Shown in pieces: positions 1-7,774 of a DNA stretch of 50,709 bases (the stretch's first letter is position 1; every line of letters begins with the position of its first letter). Made by a program: the position numbers and the translations under genes. Source of the DNA: Paenibacillus artemisiicola (lineage in GTDB: Bacteria; Bacillota; Bacilli; Paenibacillales; Paenibacillaceae); assembly GCF_017652985.1 (NCBI RefSeq), contig NZ_JAGGDJ010000041.1:1-50709 (forward strand), read 5' to 3'. The notes beneath the pieces are model-generated. The model worked only from the letters and a program-made list of their open reading frames with translations, was not told the DNA's origin and did not search any database.

Positions 1-699
1 AGGACCCTGGCGCAATGCCCGCCGCCGCTCAGCCAGGCGCGAGCACGGGAAGCGCGGCCGCAGCTCGCCCGCGGGGGCGATGCCCGCGAACACGTTGGCG
101 GGATCGAAGTCGCAGCGCACCGCGCTGACGAACGCGGCGGCGGGGTTGCGGTCCCGCGCGAGCGACCGCACCTTGTCGGCGGTGCGGTCGGAGATCAGGT
201 CGAACTTGTTGGCGACGATGACGTCGGCCACCTCGAGCTGACGCCGGAGCGTGCGGATCAGCTCCCGGTCCGCCGAGAAGATGCTGTTATAATCAAGCGC
301 ATGCTCGGCATCCAGCACGGTCACGATGCGGTGCAGCGCGACTTTGCCGATCGCTTCGGGCTCGGTCATCGCCTCGACGATTTCCTCGGGATTCGCGACG
401 CCCGTCAGTTCCATGACGATGACGTCCGGCCGCATCAGCGCGAGCCGCTCGAGACAGCCCCCGAGCTCGCTCTTCTTGCTGCAGCAGAGACAGCCCTCCG
501 TGATGCGCTCCATCAGGGCGTAGGCGGATTCGCGGCTCACCTGCGTGCCGTCGACGTCGACGGCGCCGATTTCGTTCATGAGAACGGATGCGCGCAGTCC
601 GCTCGCGTGGGCATGCCGCAGCAGCCTGAGCAGCAAAGTGGTTTTGCCGCTGCCCAGAAAGCCGCTCAAGACGATCACCGGTATTGCACGTTGCTCCAT
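1..699 (-). CDS. G3E (CobW/COG0523) family GTPase, 3' end outside window
   Basis: Open frame of 233 codons that runs off the left edge without a stop, so the C-terminal domain is missing. It starts at ATG with a clear AAGGAGGA ribosome binding site. Seen: Walker A GFLGSGKTT at residues 13-21, a CxCC metal-binding motif (GCLCC) near residue 70, an ELTG segment near residue 97 and the guanine-specificity motif NKFD near residue 165. These define the P-loop G3E GTPases, which load metals (zinc, cobalt, nickel) onto target proteins in the cytoplasm. Transcribed divergently from a second, His-rich paralogue 182 bp away, so the pair may share regulation. The target metal cannot be read from the sequence; no cobalamin or urease genes are near. 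Family call is firm, function open. Confidence 0.9.
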   Translation of the reverse strand, partial: MEQRAIPVIVLSGFLGSGKTTLLLRLLRHAHASGLRASVLMNEIGAVDVDGTQVSRESAYALMERITEGCLCCSKKSELGGCLERLALMRPDVIVMELTGVANPEEIVEAMTEPEAIGKVALHRIVTVLDAEHALDYNSIFSADRELIRTLRRQLEVADVIVANKFDLISDRTADKVRSLARDRNPAAAFVSAVRCDFDPANVFAGIAPAGELRPRFPCSRLAERRRALRQGP

Positions 700-845
700 T
701 TGGCCACGTCCTCCTTCCAGGTCCAGGCGGCGCGCCGGCATCCAAGCTTGAACGCCGTTACGCCGCCACATTCCAGAACTGTATGCGGCCGCGCCCGGAA
801 TTAACACCGATTTCGCCGAAGCTGTTAAAAACGCGGCTGGAGCGG

Positions 846-851
846 TATAAT
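846..851 (+). promoter_or_regulatory. Candidate -10 box for the His-rich G3E GTPase
   Basis: Perfect TATAAT 31 bases before the start codon. The -35 region at the right distance (around 823-828) is a poor match to TTGACA, so the promoter may need an activator or be weak. No inverted repeat resembling a Zur box was seen in the divergent region. Confidence 0.4.
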
Positions 852-881
852 GAGGCCAGCTTACAGGCGGGAGGAATCGCA

Positions 882-2024
882 ATGGCAACGACAGACGGCG
901 GACCGAACCGGTCCGCGAACGGGCCGCAGGGGCGCGCGGTCACCGTGCACCTGCTGTCCGGCTTTCTCGGCAGCGGCAAAACGACGCTCCTGAACCAGGT
1001 CGTCGATTACTATAAAGCGCAGGACATCAACGTCGCGGTCGTCATGAACGAGCTCGGCGACGTCAACCTGGACGGGCAGCTGCTCGGCGGCGAGGTGCCG
1101 ATGGCCGAAATGCTCGGGGGCTGCATCTGCTGCACGATCCGCGGCGACCTGAGCCTCGAGCTGAAGACGCTGATCGACGAGCACGCGCCGGACGTGGTGC
1201 TCATCGAATCGACCGGGGCGGCGAACCCGATGGAGATCATCGACGCCGTGACGGAAGCGGCGCTGCTCCTGCGCATCGACCTGCGCACGATCGCGACCGT
1301 CGTCGACGGGCCGGAGCTGCTCGCGCGCGGCAAGCGCGGCGGGCGCACGTTCAAGCTGATGCAGGAGCAGATCCGCTGCGCGACGGATCTGATCGTGAAC
1401 AAGGCGGACAAGCTGTCGCCGGAGGAGCTCGTCGAAGCGCAGCAGCTCGTGCGCGGGCTGAACGCGTACGCGCCGCTCACGGTCACGGTCCGCAGCGCGA
1501 TCGACCTCGCGATCTTCGATCTCGCGGACGGCGCGGATCCGAAGCCCCGGCCGGAGGCGGCAGCGGGGACCGGCCGGGCGAAGGCCGCGGGCAGCCACGT
1601 CTGCGGGGCGGACTGCCGGCACGGCGAGCACGATCATGCACATGAGCATGGGCACGGGCATGACCGCGGGCACGAGCACGGCGAGCACGCACGCGAGTCG
1701 CACGTCCATGACGCGCACGCGCATGACTCGCATGCCCACGACTCGCATGCGCACGTCATGACGCTGACGCATTATTTGGCCGGGCCGATCGACAGCTACG
1801 CGTTCGAAGCGCTGCTGAACCGCCTGCCGCAGGACGTCTACCGGGCGAAAGGCATCGTGACGTTCAGCGACACGAACAGCCGCTTCCTGTTCCAATTCGC
1901 GTACCGCGAAACGGAGTTCATCCGCATCACGCCGCAGGGGGACGTGCACGACGTGGCCGTGTTCATCGGGGAGCACTTCGACAAGGACGCGCTGCTGGCC
2001 GAGCTGGCCGGCCTCGAATCGTAG
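882..2024 (+). CDS. G3E (CobW/ZNG1-like) GTPase with His-rich metal-binding insert
   Basis: 380-residue GTP-dependent metallochaperone candidate. The start is ATG after GGGAGGA; the open frame extends further upstream but has no ribosome binding site there. Seen: SGFLGSGKTT at residues 26-35, GGCICC at 79-84 (the zinc-binding CxCC), ESTG near 109-112, NKAD at 173-176, and a C-terminal CobW_C domain (about 294-380). Residues 239-291 form a linker dense in His, Asp and Glu with two Cys, holding over 20 histidines in HxH patterns, typical of zinc or nickel handling members. It is divergent from another G3E GTPase. By family knowledge it binds and delivers a divalent metal in the cytoplasm; zinc is the most likely, but no zinc operator was found. 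Confidence 0.92.
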   Translation: MATTDGGPNRSANGPQGRAVTVHLLSGFLGSGKTTLLNQVVDYYKAQDINVAVVMNELGDVNLDGQLLGGEVPMAEMLGGCICCTIRGDLSLELKTLIDEHAPDVVLIESTGAANPMEIIDAVTEAALLLRIDLRTIATVVDGPELLARGKRGGRTFKLMQEQIRCATDLIVNKADKLSPEELVEAQQLVRGLNAYAPLTVTVRSAIDLAIFDLADGADPKPRPEAAAGTGRAKAAGSHVCGADCRHGEHDHAHEHGHGHDRGHEHGEHARESHVHDAHAHDSHAHDSHAHVMTLTHYLAGPIDSYAFEALLNRLPQDVYRAKGIVTFSDTNSRFLFQFAYRETEFIRITPQGDVHDVAVFIGEHFDKDALLAELAGLES

Positions 2025-2142
2025 GACGAAACCGCGATTCAGCGTCGAAATAAATTGGGTTTTGTTGGATAAAAGCGATCGCCGATGGACAAGCTACCAC
2101 AGAATGGGTCGAACCATGGCCCGCGAAGGGAGCTGACTTGAA

Positions 2143-2673
2143 ATGAAAACACCATCCTGGCGCAAGCAAATCGCTGCGCTCGGCACGGCGGCGGCGCTGC
2201 TGCTGACCGCGATGCCCGTATACGCGCAGGCGGCGACGCCGCCGTCGGAACAGCTGCAGGCGCAGCACGAGCAGGAACGCGACCACTGGCGCTTCGGCGG
2301 CGGTCACGGCCATGGCCACAAGCATGGCGAGCGCGAAGCCCGCAAGCTGGAATTCATGAAGGAAGCCGCGCAATATTTCGGCATTTCCACGGAAGGCAAG
2401 ACGGCCGAGCAGTTGAAGAAGGAATTGAAGGCGGCCAAGGACGCGAACCCGGCCAAATGGGACAAGTTCATCGCGGCGAAGAAGGCGCAGCGCCTGGCCC
2501 GTTTGCAGGACACGGCCAAGCGGCTCGGCATCTCGACCGAGGGCAAGACCGCGAAGCAGCTGCACGACGAAATCCGCGAAGCCTGCAAGAACCGCATGAT
2601 CAAGGAGAAAGGCGGCAAGCCGTCCGCGGACTTGAAGCCGGAAGCCAAGCCGGAAGCCAAGCCGGGCGCGTAG
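2143..2673 (+). CDS. Small secreted helical repeat protein, function unknown
   Basis: 176 residues with an N-terminal signal peptide (basic start, hydrophobic 11-25, likely cleavage after AQA at residue 30). A short Gly/His stretch (about residues 52-63) follows. Two similar helical units follow, near residues 68-100 and 117-150, each with the core L-G-I-S-T-E-G-K-T-A-x-Q-L, then a Lys/Pro/Glu tail containing EAKPEAKP. RBS is GGGAG. The unit resembles that in the secreted protein encoded at about 40 kb in this window, suggesting a small exported family. The role is unknown; the His cluster next to two metal-chaperone GTPases is suggestive of metal binding but is inference only. Confidence 0.75.
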   Translation: MKTPSWRKQIAALGTAAALLLTAMPVYAQAATPPSEQLQAQHEQERDHWRFGGGHGHGHKHGEREARKLEFMKEAAQYFGISTEGKTAEQLKKELKAAKDANPAKWDKFIAAKKAQRLARLQDTAKRLGISTEGKTAKQLHDEIREACKNRMIKEKGGKPSADLKPEAKPEAKPGA

Positions 2674-2768
2674 CCAAGCGCGCAGCCGGCGCAAGCGCAG
2701 AGCGGCCGAGCCCGGGGCAACCGGGCGAATCGCCGTTTCGGCGCGCATCACGATCGATCGAATACGAC

Positions 2769-2804
2769 AAGCAGGGCCGTCATCGCGGGATGACGGCCCT
2801 GCTT
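2769..2804. terminator. Shared hairpin terminator between convergent genes
   Basis: Perfect 15-bp stem (arms 2769-2783 and 2790-2804) with a 6-nt loop, lying between the convergent secreted-protein gene and the ADP-ribosylglycohydrolase gene. The flanks are only weakly T-rich, but the position and stem length fit a bidirectional terminator. Confidence 0.7.
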
Positions 2805-2809
2805 GCGGT

Positions 2810-4216
2810 TCAGACGCTCGCGGCCGACGCGGCCTGCAGCTTGCGGAACGTCTCGTAGCTGCGGCGCGCGCACGCCGAGATCGCGATCGGATGGAAGCCG
2901 TTCACGGCGGCGTACAGCCGGTCGTTCAGCGGCGCGGTCCACGAGGCCGGCAGGGCGTCGCTCCCGAGCATCGCCCCGAGGACGGAGCCGACGGTCGCGC
3001 CGTTGCAGTCCGTGTCCCAGCCGCCGAGCACCGCGGTCGCGATCCCCTTCTCGAAGTCGCCGCCGGAGTGGATGAGCGCCGCCGCGCACAGCGCCGCGTT
3101 ATTGTTCGTGTGCACGGGATGGTAGTGGCGGAACGCGTCCCAGATGCGCCGGGTCAGCTCGACCTGGTCGTCCGTCCCGTCGGCGATGGCGACCGCGTGC
3201 TTGATGTCGGCGGCCAGCCGGCTGCTCGCCGGAATCGCTTCGAGGCCGATTTCGACGATGCGGCGCACGTCGGTCTCCGCGAACGCGGCGGCGATCATGG
3301 CGGCGCAGAACATGGCGCCGTAGATGCCGTTCTTGACGTGGGAGAACGACGCGTCCCGCCAGGCCAGCTCCGCGGCCAGCTCCGGGTTCCCCGCCGCGCC
3401 GTAGGCGTAGCCGTCGACGCGGATTTGGGCGCCGATCCATTCCCGGTACGGGTTCAGATGCGTGCGGACCCAGTCCTTGGCTTCCGGCGTCAGCCCTTCG
3501 CGTTCGCCGCCGCGCACGTGCGACGTGATTTGCGCGAAATTCAGGTACGCCTGGGTTTCGGCGGTGCAGACCTGGGCGTAGCTGAGCCGTTCGTGCCACA
3601 GCTTGCCGACGTCCCAGGAGTCGAAGCCGAGGCCGCGTTCCTCCAGCATGACGAGGCCGAGCACGGTGTAGCGGATGTCGTCGTCGGTTTCCATGAAGCG
3701 GATGTTCTCGCGGGTGCTCGCCTTGCACCACTGGGCGATGTGGATGTCCGGATACCGCTGCGCGGCGCCCGACTCCAGCGGCGTGTAGCCGGCGATCGGC
3801 CACGCGTCCGCGCCCTCGAACCAGAGCCTCACGTTCGCGGTGCCCGACCGTCCGCCGGAGCCGTTCATGAACGGCCATGATTCCAGCGGCTTGCCGAGCG
3901 CGCAGCCCGCGGCGCGTCCAAGCCACGCGCCTTGGAATTTATCCAGCCATTGCGCGTCGGTATGCGTGGGCGAAGCGACCGGGGCCGCCGCCTTCGGGCG
4001 CAGCGCCCGAATCTCCTCGAGCTCCGACGGCTCGTCGTACGGGAAATCCGCCGCGACCGGCAGCGCCGCCAGCTCCCGGTACAGCCGCATCAGCTCCGCC
4101 TCGTCCGCGCCCGCCGCTTCCGCGCGCTCCGCGAATCCCGCGACGTCGCAGCCTTCCTCCCCGCGCTGCTTCACTTCTTCCTTCACCAGCGCCTGAAGCG
4201 TATCCCAACCTGCCAT
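2810..4216 (-). CDS. ADP-ribosylglycohydrolase family protein
   Basis: 468-residue cytoplasmic hydrolase of the ADP-ribosylglycohydrolase (ARH/DraG) fold, which removes ADP-ribose from proteins or small molecules using a two-metal centre. The domain starts around residue 92 (GAWLGRAAGCALGKP) and carries the metal-ligand motifs TDDD at 177-180 and GGWDTDCNG at 398-406. The roughly 90 residues in front are an acidic helical extension not needed for the fold. ATG start with GAGAGGA upstream. It lies 90 bp downstream of an AraC-type regulator on the same strand, so the two probably form a unit. Such standalone ARH-like hydrolases in Paenibacilli often sit in carbohydrate loci; the true substrate is unknown. 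Confidence 0.88.
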   Translation of the reverse strand: MAGWDTLQALVKEEVKQRGEEGCDVAGFAERAEAAGADEAELMRLYRELAALPVAADFPYDEPSELEEIRALRPKAAAPVASPTHTDAQWLDKFQGAWLGRAAGCALGKPLESWPFMNGSGGRSGTANVRLWFEGADAWPIAGYTPLESGAAQRYPDIHIAQWCKASTRENIRFMETDDDIRYTVLGLVMLEERGLGFDSWDVGKLWHERLSYAQVCTAETQAYLNFAQITSHVRGGEREGLTPEAKDWVRTHLNPYREWIGAQIRVDGYAYGAAGNPELAAELAWRDASFSHVKNGIYGAMFCAAMIAAAFAETDVRRIVEIGLEAIPASSRLAADIKHAVAIADGTDDQVELTRRIWDAFRHYHPVHTNNNAALCAAALIHSGGDFEKGIATAVLGGWDTDCNGATVGSVLGAMLGSDALPASWTAPLNDRLYAAVNGFHPIAISACARRSYETFRKLQAASAASV

Positions 4217-4306
4217 GTTTTCGACCGTCCTCTCTTGTCCGTAATGCTTTCATTGTACGGGATGGGCGGACGGCGTTCTTCTCAGGAAGGCGGCGCGGAC
4301 TTCTCA

Positions 4307-5179
4307 CTATTTGCGCGTGGGGGCGGCATCCGGCGCGCCGAGGCCGAACGTCTGGCGGAACTGGACCGGCGACAGGCCCGTAGCGTCCTTGAAGGCGCGG
4401 TAAAACGTCGCGAGGCTCTGGAAGCCGCAGTCGAAGCCGATATGCGCGACTTGCCGGTCGCTGCCGGCGAGCAGCCGCTTGGCTTCCTGCACGCGCAGCA
4501 GCGCGACGTAATCGGCGAAGCGCCGGCCCGTGGTCTCGCGGAACACGCGGCTCGCGCGGGACATGCTGATGCCGAGCTCCTCCGCCACGTCGCGCAGGCC
4601 GATCGGCTCGCGGTAGCGCTGCTCGACCAGCTGCGCGAGCGCCTTGGTCTGGTTCGCCGACCGCGCGGCGGACAGCTGCTGCTCGGCGGACAGCTCGCGG
4701 GTATAGTGGCGCAGCAGCAGGCCGCACAGCTGGATCAGGGCGCTCTTGGCCATTGCCAGGCAGCCGGGCTCGCGGTCCCGCAGCTCCCGTTCGACCGCCA
4801 GCATCCACGGAGTGACGGCCTCCGCGAGCGCGGATCCCGCGGGGATCAGGTTATGGAAGCGGGACGAGCGGTAGGCGAACGGCAGCAGCAGGCCGGGGTC
4901 TTCGGCCAGGAGCAGGGCGCCGTCGAAATTCAGGAACAGGTAGCGGCTCGGGTCGTCCGGGTCGGATTGGGCGATATGCAGCTCCTCATTGTTGACGAGG
5001 AACACGTCCCCCCGGTTTACCTCGTACGCCTTGCGCCCGAAATAAAACCGTCCCGTGCCCGACAGGCAAAGCCCGATTTCCAAGCTGGCATGGGCATGGA
5101 GCGGCTGCCGGTACGCGTGCGGCGTCCAGCGGAACGCGTTGATGGACACGTCGTGTTCGTACGTGATGGTCAGCTTCAT
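4307..5179 (-). CDS. AraC family transcriptional regulator
   Basis: 290-residue DNA-binding regulator. The open frame extends upstream, but the ATG chosen here has an excellent AAGGAGGT site 10 bases before it and begins MKLTITYEHD. The N-terminal half is a cupin-like sensor domain with the His-rich motif HAHASLEIG; the C-terminal ~100 residues hold two helix-turn-helix motifs of the AraC/XylS type (RDVAEELGISMSRASRVFRE, then HIGFDCGFQSLATFYRAFK). It lies just upstream of the ADP-ribosylglycohydrolase gene and is a likely regulator of it, responding to an unidentified ligand, probably a sugar. Confidence in family is high; ligand and target are inference. Confidence 0.9.
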   Translation of the reverse strand: MKLTITYEHDVSINAFRWTPHAYRQPLHAHASLEIGLCLSGTGRFYFGRKAYEVNRGDVFLVNNEELHIAQSDPDDPSRYLFLNFDGALLLAEDPGLLLPFAYRSSRFHNLIPAGSALAEAVTPWMLAVERELRDREPGCLAMAKSALIQLCGLLLRHYTRELSAEQQLSAARSANQTKALAQLVEQRYREPIGLRDVAEELGISMSRASRVFRETTGRRFADYVALLRVQEAKRLLAGSDRQVAHIGFDCGFQSLATFYRAFKDATGLSPVQFRQTFGLGAPDAAPTRK

Positions 5180-5291
5180 GCGCGGCAGGACCTCCTTGCG
5201 GGATGCGGCGAGGGCTCGCCGCATCGCGTTGCCACTAGAATACACCATGACGGCGCTTTCAACAATTCGTCGGGACGATTGCCGCGGCATG

Positions 5292-5325
5292 AAAAAAGCC
5301 GCCTCCGAACAGGTTCGGAAACGGC
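5292..5325 (-). terminator. Rho-independent terminator of the chorismate mutase gene
   Basis: On the minus strand an imperfect GC-rich stem around CCGAAC/GTTCGG is followed directly by a run of six T. It lies just past the stop codon of the chorismate mutase gene. Confidence 0.8.
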
Positions 5326-5353
5326 CCGCGTCGTCCGCGCCCGCGGCGATGCG

Positions 5354-5635
5354 TTACTTCTTTATCGTCCGCAGCTCCACGTGCCGCGCGATGACGAGAT
5401 CCATGATATGCCGGTAAACGCTCTCCGCGTACGCCGGATTGAGCCCGCACTGCTCCGCGTACGTCGCGAGCTTGCGGAACTGCTGCGCTTCGCGGTCGGG
5501 GTCCTGGGCGTTCAGGCCGTGCCGCTCTTTATAGACGCCGACCTCTTCGGTGAATTTGAAACGGTCTGCCAGCAAGGCGATCATCTGCCGGTCGATTTCG
5601 TCGATGTTCGCTCTCAGTTCAGCCAAATCTGCCAT
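5354..5635 (-). CDS. Chorismate mutase, AroQ type
   Basis: 93-residue all-helical monofunctional chorismate mutase, converting chorismate to prephenate for phenylalanine and tyrosine synthesis. The start chosen is the ATG giving MADLAELR, with GAGGAG eight bases before it; an in-frame ATG six codons upstream lacks a site. Seen: the family pattern LRxxIDxIDxxxIxLLxxR in helix 1 (residues about 8-25), the KERHG-type segment near 37, and DREAQ near 47 matching the DxxRE active-site region. Bacillus usually fuses AroQ to DAHP synthase or uses AroH; here it is free-standing, with its own promoter and terminator, not in an aromatic operon. Confidence 0.88.
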   Translation of the reverse strand: MADLAELRANIDEIDRQMIALLADRFKFTEEVGVYKERHGLNAQDPDREAQQFRKLATYAEQCGLNPAYAESVYRHIMDLVIARHVELRTIKK

Positions 5636-5695
5636 CTGATGCACTCCTCGCAAGTTTTCGCACTTAGACGCTTCTACGCAATAAAGTTCAACACC

Positions 5696-5725
5696 ACATT
5701 ACCATAGTCCGCCGAGAGCTGTAAA
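5696..5725 (-). promoter_or_regulatory. Candidate sigma-A promoter of the chorismate mutase gene
   Basis: On the minus strand TTTACA (5720-5725) and TAATGT (5696-5701) separated by 18 bases, about 60 bases before the chosen start. Only moderate matches to consensus. Confidence 0.4.
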
Positions 5726-5824
5726 CGGGTTCCGTTTCCAATCCGGCAAAAATATTGCGCGGCTCGTCCGGCTTGCGGGCCGCATGCCGGCGAGACGAAA
5801 CGGGGGCCGACGGCCGCCGAGAGC

Positions 5825-5860
5825 GAAAAAACCGCCATACCGAGAAGCGGAAATGGCGGC
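5825..5860 (-). terminator. Rho-independent terminator of the murG-like gene
   Basis: On the minus strand an 8-bp stem (CCGCCAT/ATGGCGG with outer pairs) with a 13-nt loop, followed by six T, about 50 bases after the stop of the MurG-type gene. Confidence 0.8.
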
Positions 5861-5908
5861 TCCATGGATGCGGCGCTGCGCACGCTCCTACTTAGCGAAA
5901 GCCCGGCC

Positions 5909-7018
5909 TCAGCGCCGGCTCGCCGACGCGATGAGCGCGGCGATGCTGCCCGCGGGGTCCCCGGCATCGCGCTGCCGCATGCGCGCGCGGACGGCGTCGC
6001 GTTCGGCGTACAGCCGGCCGAGAGCGGCAAGGAACGCTTCGTCCGTCAGCTCTTCCTCCTGCAGCACTTCGCAGAAGCCGGCTTTGCGGAACGACTCCGC
6101 GTTCAGGATCTGGTCGCCGCGGCTCGCCTCCTTGGACAAGGGGATCAGCAGCATCGGCTTGCGCAGGGCTAGGAATTCGAAGATCGAATTGGACCCGGCG
6201 CGCGAGACGACGAGCTCCGAGCAGGCGAGCAGGTCGGGCAGCTCGTCGTGGACGTACTCGTACTGACGATACCCTTTTACCTTGGCATATCTGTCGTCCA
6301 ACTCGCCTTTGCCGCACAGGTGGATGAGCTGAAACGTCTTCGTGAGCTCCGGCAGGTTGCGGCGAATCGCGTCGTTGATCCGCTTCGAGCCCAGGCTGCC
6401 GCCCATGACGAGCAGCACCGGCTTGCCGGGAAGCAGCTTGCTCCACTGCAGCCCCTTCACGGCGCTGCCGCGCAGCAGCTCGCGGCGGACGATCGGGCCG
6501 ACATGAACCGCTTTGCCTCCCTTGATATGGGCGGCGGTCTCGCCGAACGTGACGCACACTTTCCGGGCGAACGGGTTGGCGATCCGGTTGGCGAGGCCCG
6601 GCGTCAGATCGGATTCGTGGATGATGACCGGCACGCGGTTCAGCCAGGCGCCGAGAACGACGGGAACGGAGACGAACCCGCCCTTGGAGAAGACGACGTC
6701 GGGGCGCAGCTTCCGGATCGTCCGGTACGCCTGGAACACGCCTTTCATGACGCGGAACGGGTCCTTGACGTTCTGCACGTCGAGGTAGCGGCGCAGCTTG
6801 CCCGTCGAAATCGGGTAATAATCGACATCGCGCAGCCGGGCGATCAGCTGCTTCTCGATGCCGCCGCTGGAACCCATGTAGACGGCGTCCCAGCCTTGGT
6901 CCTGCAGGAGCGGGATCAGCGCCAGGTTGACGGTCACGTGACCCGCCGATCCGCCTCCGGTGAAGAGGATCCGGCGCGGCTTCTCGTCCGGCGGACGAGG
7001 CGAGGTTGCATTTGGCAT
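5909..7018 (-). CDS. murG: MurG-type UDP-GlcNAc:lipid I N-acetylglucosaminyltransferase (non-dcw copy)
   Basis: 369-residue GT28 glycosyltransferase. MurG adds GlcNAc to lipid I on the inner face of the membrane, making lipid II for peptidoglycan. Seen: the N-terminal glycine loop FTGGGSAGHV near residues 19-28 (canonical GGTGGH region), the acceptor-side HESDLTPGLANR motif (residues about 138-149; classic MurG has HEQNxxPGxxN), and the C-terminal UDP-GlcNAc site with SRAGSNSIFEFLALRKPMLLIPL. ATG start with AAGGAGA. It stands alone, outside any division/cell wall cluster, and its motifs are slightly off-consensus, so it could be a second MurG acting in sporulation or on a different lipid-linked acceptor. 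Function as MurG is likely but not certain. Confidence 0.82.
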   Translation of the reverse strand: MPNATSPRPPDEKPRRILFTGGGSAGHVTVNLALIPLLQDQGWDAVYMGSSGGIEKQLIARLRDVDYYPISTGKLRRYLDVQNVKDPFRVMKGVFQAYRTIRKLRPDVVFSKGGFVSVPVVLGAWLNRVPVIIHESDLTPGLANRIANPFARKVCVTFGETAAHIKGGKAVHVGPIVRRELLRGSAVKGLQWSKLLPGKPVLLVMGGSLGSKRINDAIRRNLPELTKTFQLIHLCGKGELDDRYAKVKGYRQYEYVHDELPDLLACSELVVSRAGSNSIFEFLALRKPMLLIPLSKEASRGDQILNAESFRKAGFCEVLQEEELTDEAFLAALGRLYAERDAVRARMRQRDAGDPAGSIAALIASASRR

Positions 7019-7092
7019 AGTCGGCTCTCCTTGTTAAAATCGTTATGAACAGCGTAACACAAATTCCGCATGGAGTCCGGGAGGGAAGGTAA

Positions 7093-7623
7093 ATGTCCGC
7101 ATCGTCATTCGATTACGTCCTTCAACAATATGCGGAGAGCCGCGCCGCGCATGACCGAACGCCGCGGCCGGACGAGCTCGAAATCGTTCGCTTGTACGCG
7201 GCGATGCTCGCGGGCTGGAACGACCGCAGCGCGGAAGCGATGGCGGCTCCGTTCGCGGAGGAAGGCGAGCTCATCGGCTTCGACGGCAGCGAGGCGTCGG
7301 GCAGAGCCGGCATTCTCGCGCACCTGGCGCCGATCTTCGCGCATCACAAGACGCCCCGATACTGCGTCATCGTGGCATCCGTCAAGCTGATCGCCGCGGA
7401 CGCCGCGATTCTTCGCGCTTATTCCGGCCTTGTACCTGACGGCGCGGCCGACATCGATCCGAAGCTGAACGCGCAGCATGCCCTGACCGCGGCGAAGCGG
7501 GAGGGCCGGTGGGCGATCGCGCTCTTCCAGAACACGCCGGCGCAGTTCCATATGGAGCCGGAGCGGGGGGCCGAGATCACCGCGGCGCTGCGGGCATTGC
7601 TCCCGATCGCGGGCTTGCGGTAA
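7093..7623 (+). CDS. NTF2-like / SgcJ-EcaC family protein
   Basis: 176 residues with the SnoaL/NTF2-like cone fold pattern: a first helix EIVRLYAAMLAGWNDRSAEAMAAPF near 28-55, then GELIGFDGSEASGRAGILAHL and a strand-rich C-terminal half ending in a Trp-containing WAIALFQNTPAQFH segment. The family (SgcJ/EcaC, DUF4440-like) includes small cytoplasmic binding proteins and enzymes with varied ligands. ATG start with GGGAAGG seven bases upstream. Divergent from the murG-like gene with a 74-bp spacer. Substrate unknown. Confidence 0.75.
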   Translation: MSASSFDYVLQQYAESRAAHDRTPRPDELEIVRLYAAMLAGWNDRSAEAMAAPFAEEGELIGFDGSEASGRAGILAHLAPIFAHHKTPRYCVIVASVKLIAADAAILRAYSGLVPDGAADIDPKLNAQHALTAAKREGRWAIALFQNTPAQFHMEPERGAEITAALRALLPIAGLR

Positions 7624-7701
7624 AGGCGCGGCGTCCGAACGGCAGCGGCGCGTTCGCGGAGGCATTCGCCTTCCGGAACGCGCCGCTGCCAATTGTTGCT
7701 C

Positions 7702-7730
7702 TTGACATTTGATAATGAGATTCATTATCA
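7702..7730 (+). promoter_or_regulatory. Promoter with overlapping Fur box for the iron-binding lipoprotein
   Basis: TTGACA at 7702-7707 is followed by the 19-bp sequence at 7711-7729, which matches 17 of 19 positions of the classical Fur box (GATAATGATAATCATTATC). The operator lies over the spacer and -10 area, so iron-loaded Fur would block transcription. Expected effect: induction of the downstream binding protein when iron is scarce. Confidence 0.85.
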
Positions 7731-7774
7731 TTTGGGATAGACTTTGTCCATCAATCAGGAGGGTAACATCGAAT

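Noticed and set aside
700..881. Zur box between the two G3E GTPases
   Set aside because: No inverted repeat close to the TCGTAATnATTACGA pattern.
861..1976. Long minus-strand frames (about 370 codons) over the His-rich G3E gene
   Set aside because: Arg/His/Val-rich translations caused by GC-rich third codon positions of the real gene; no domain.
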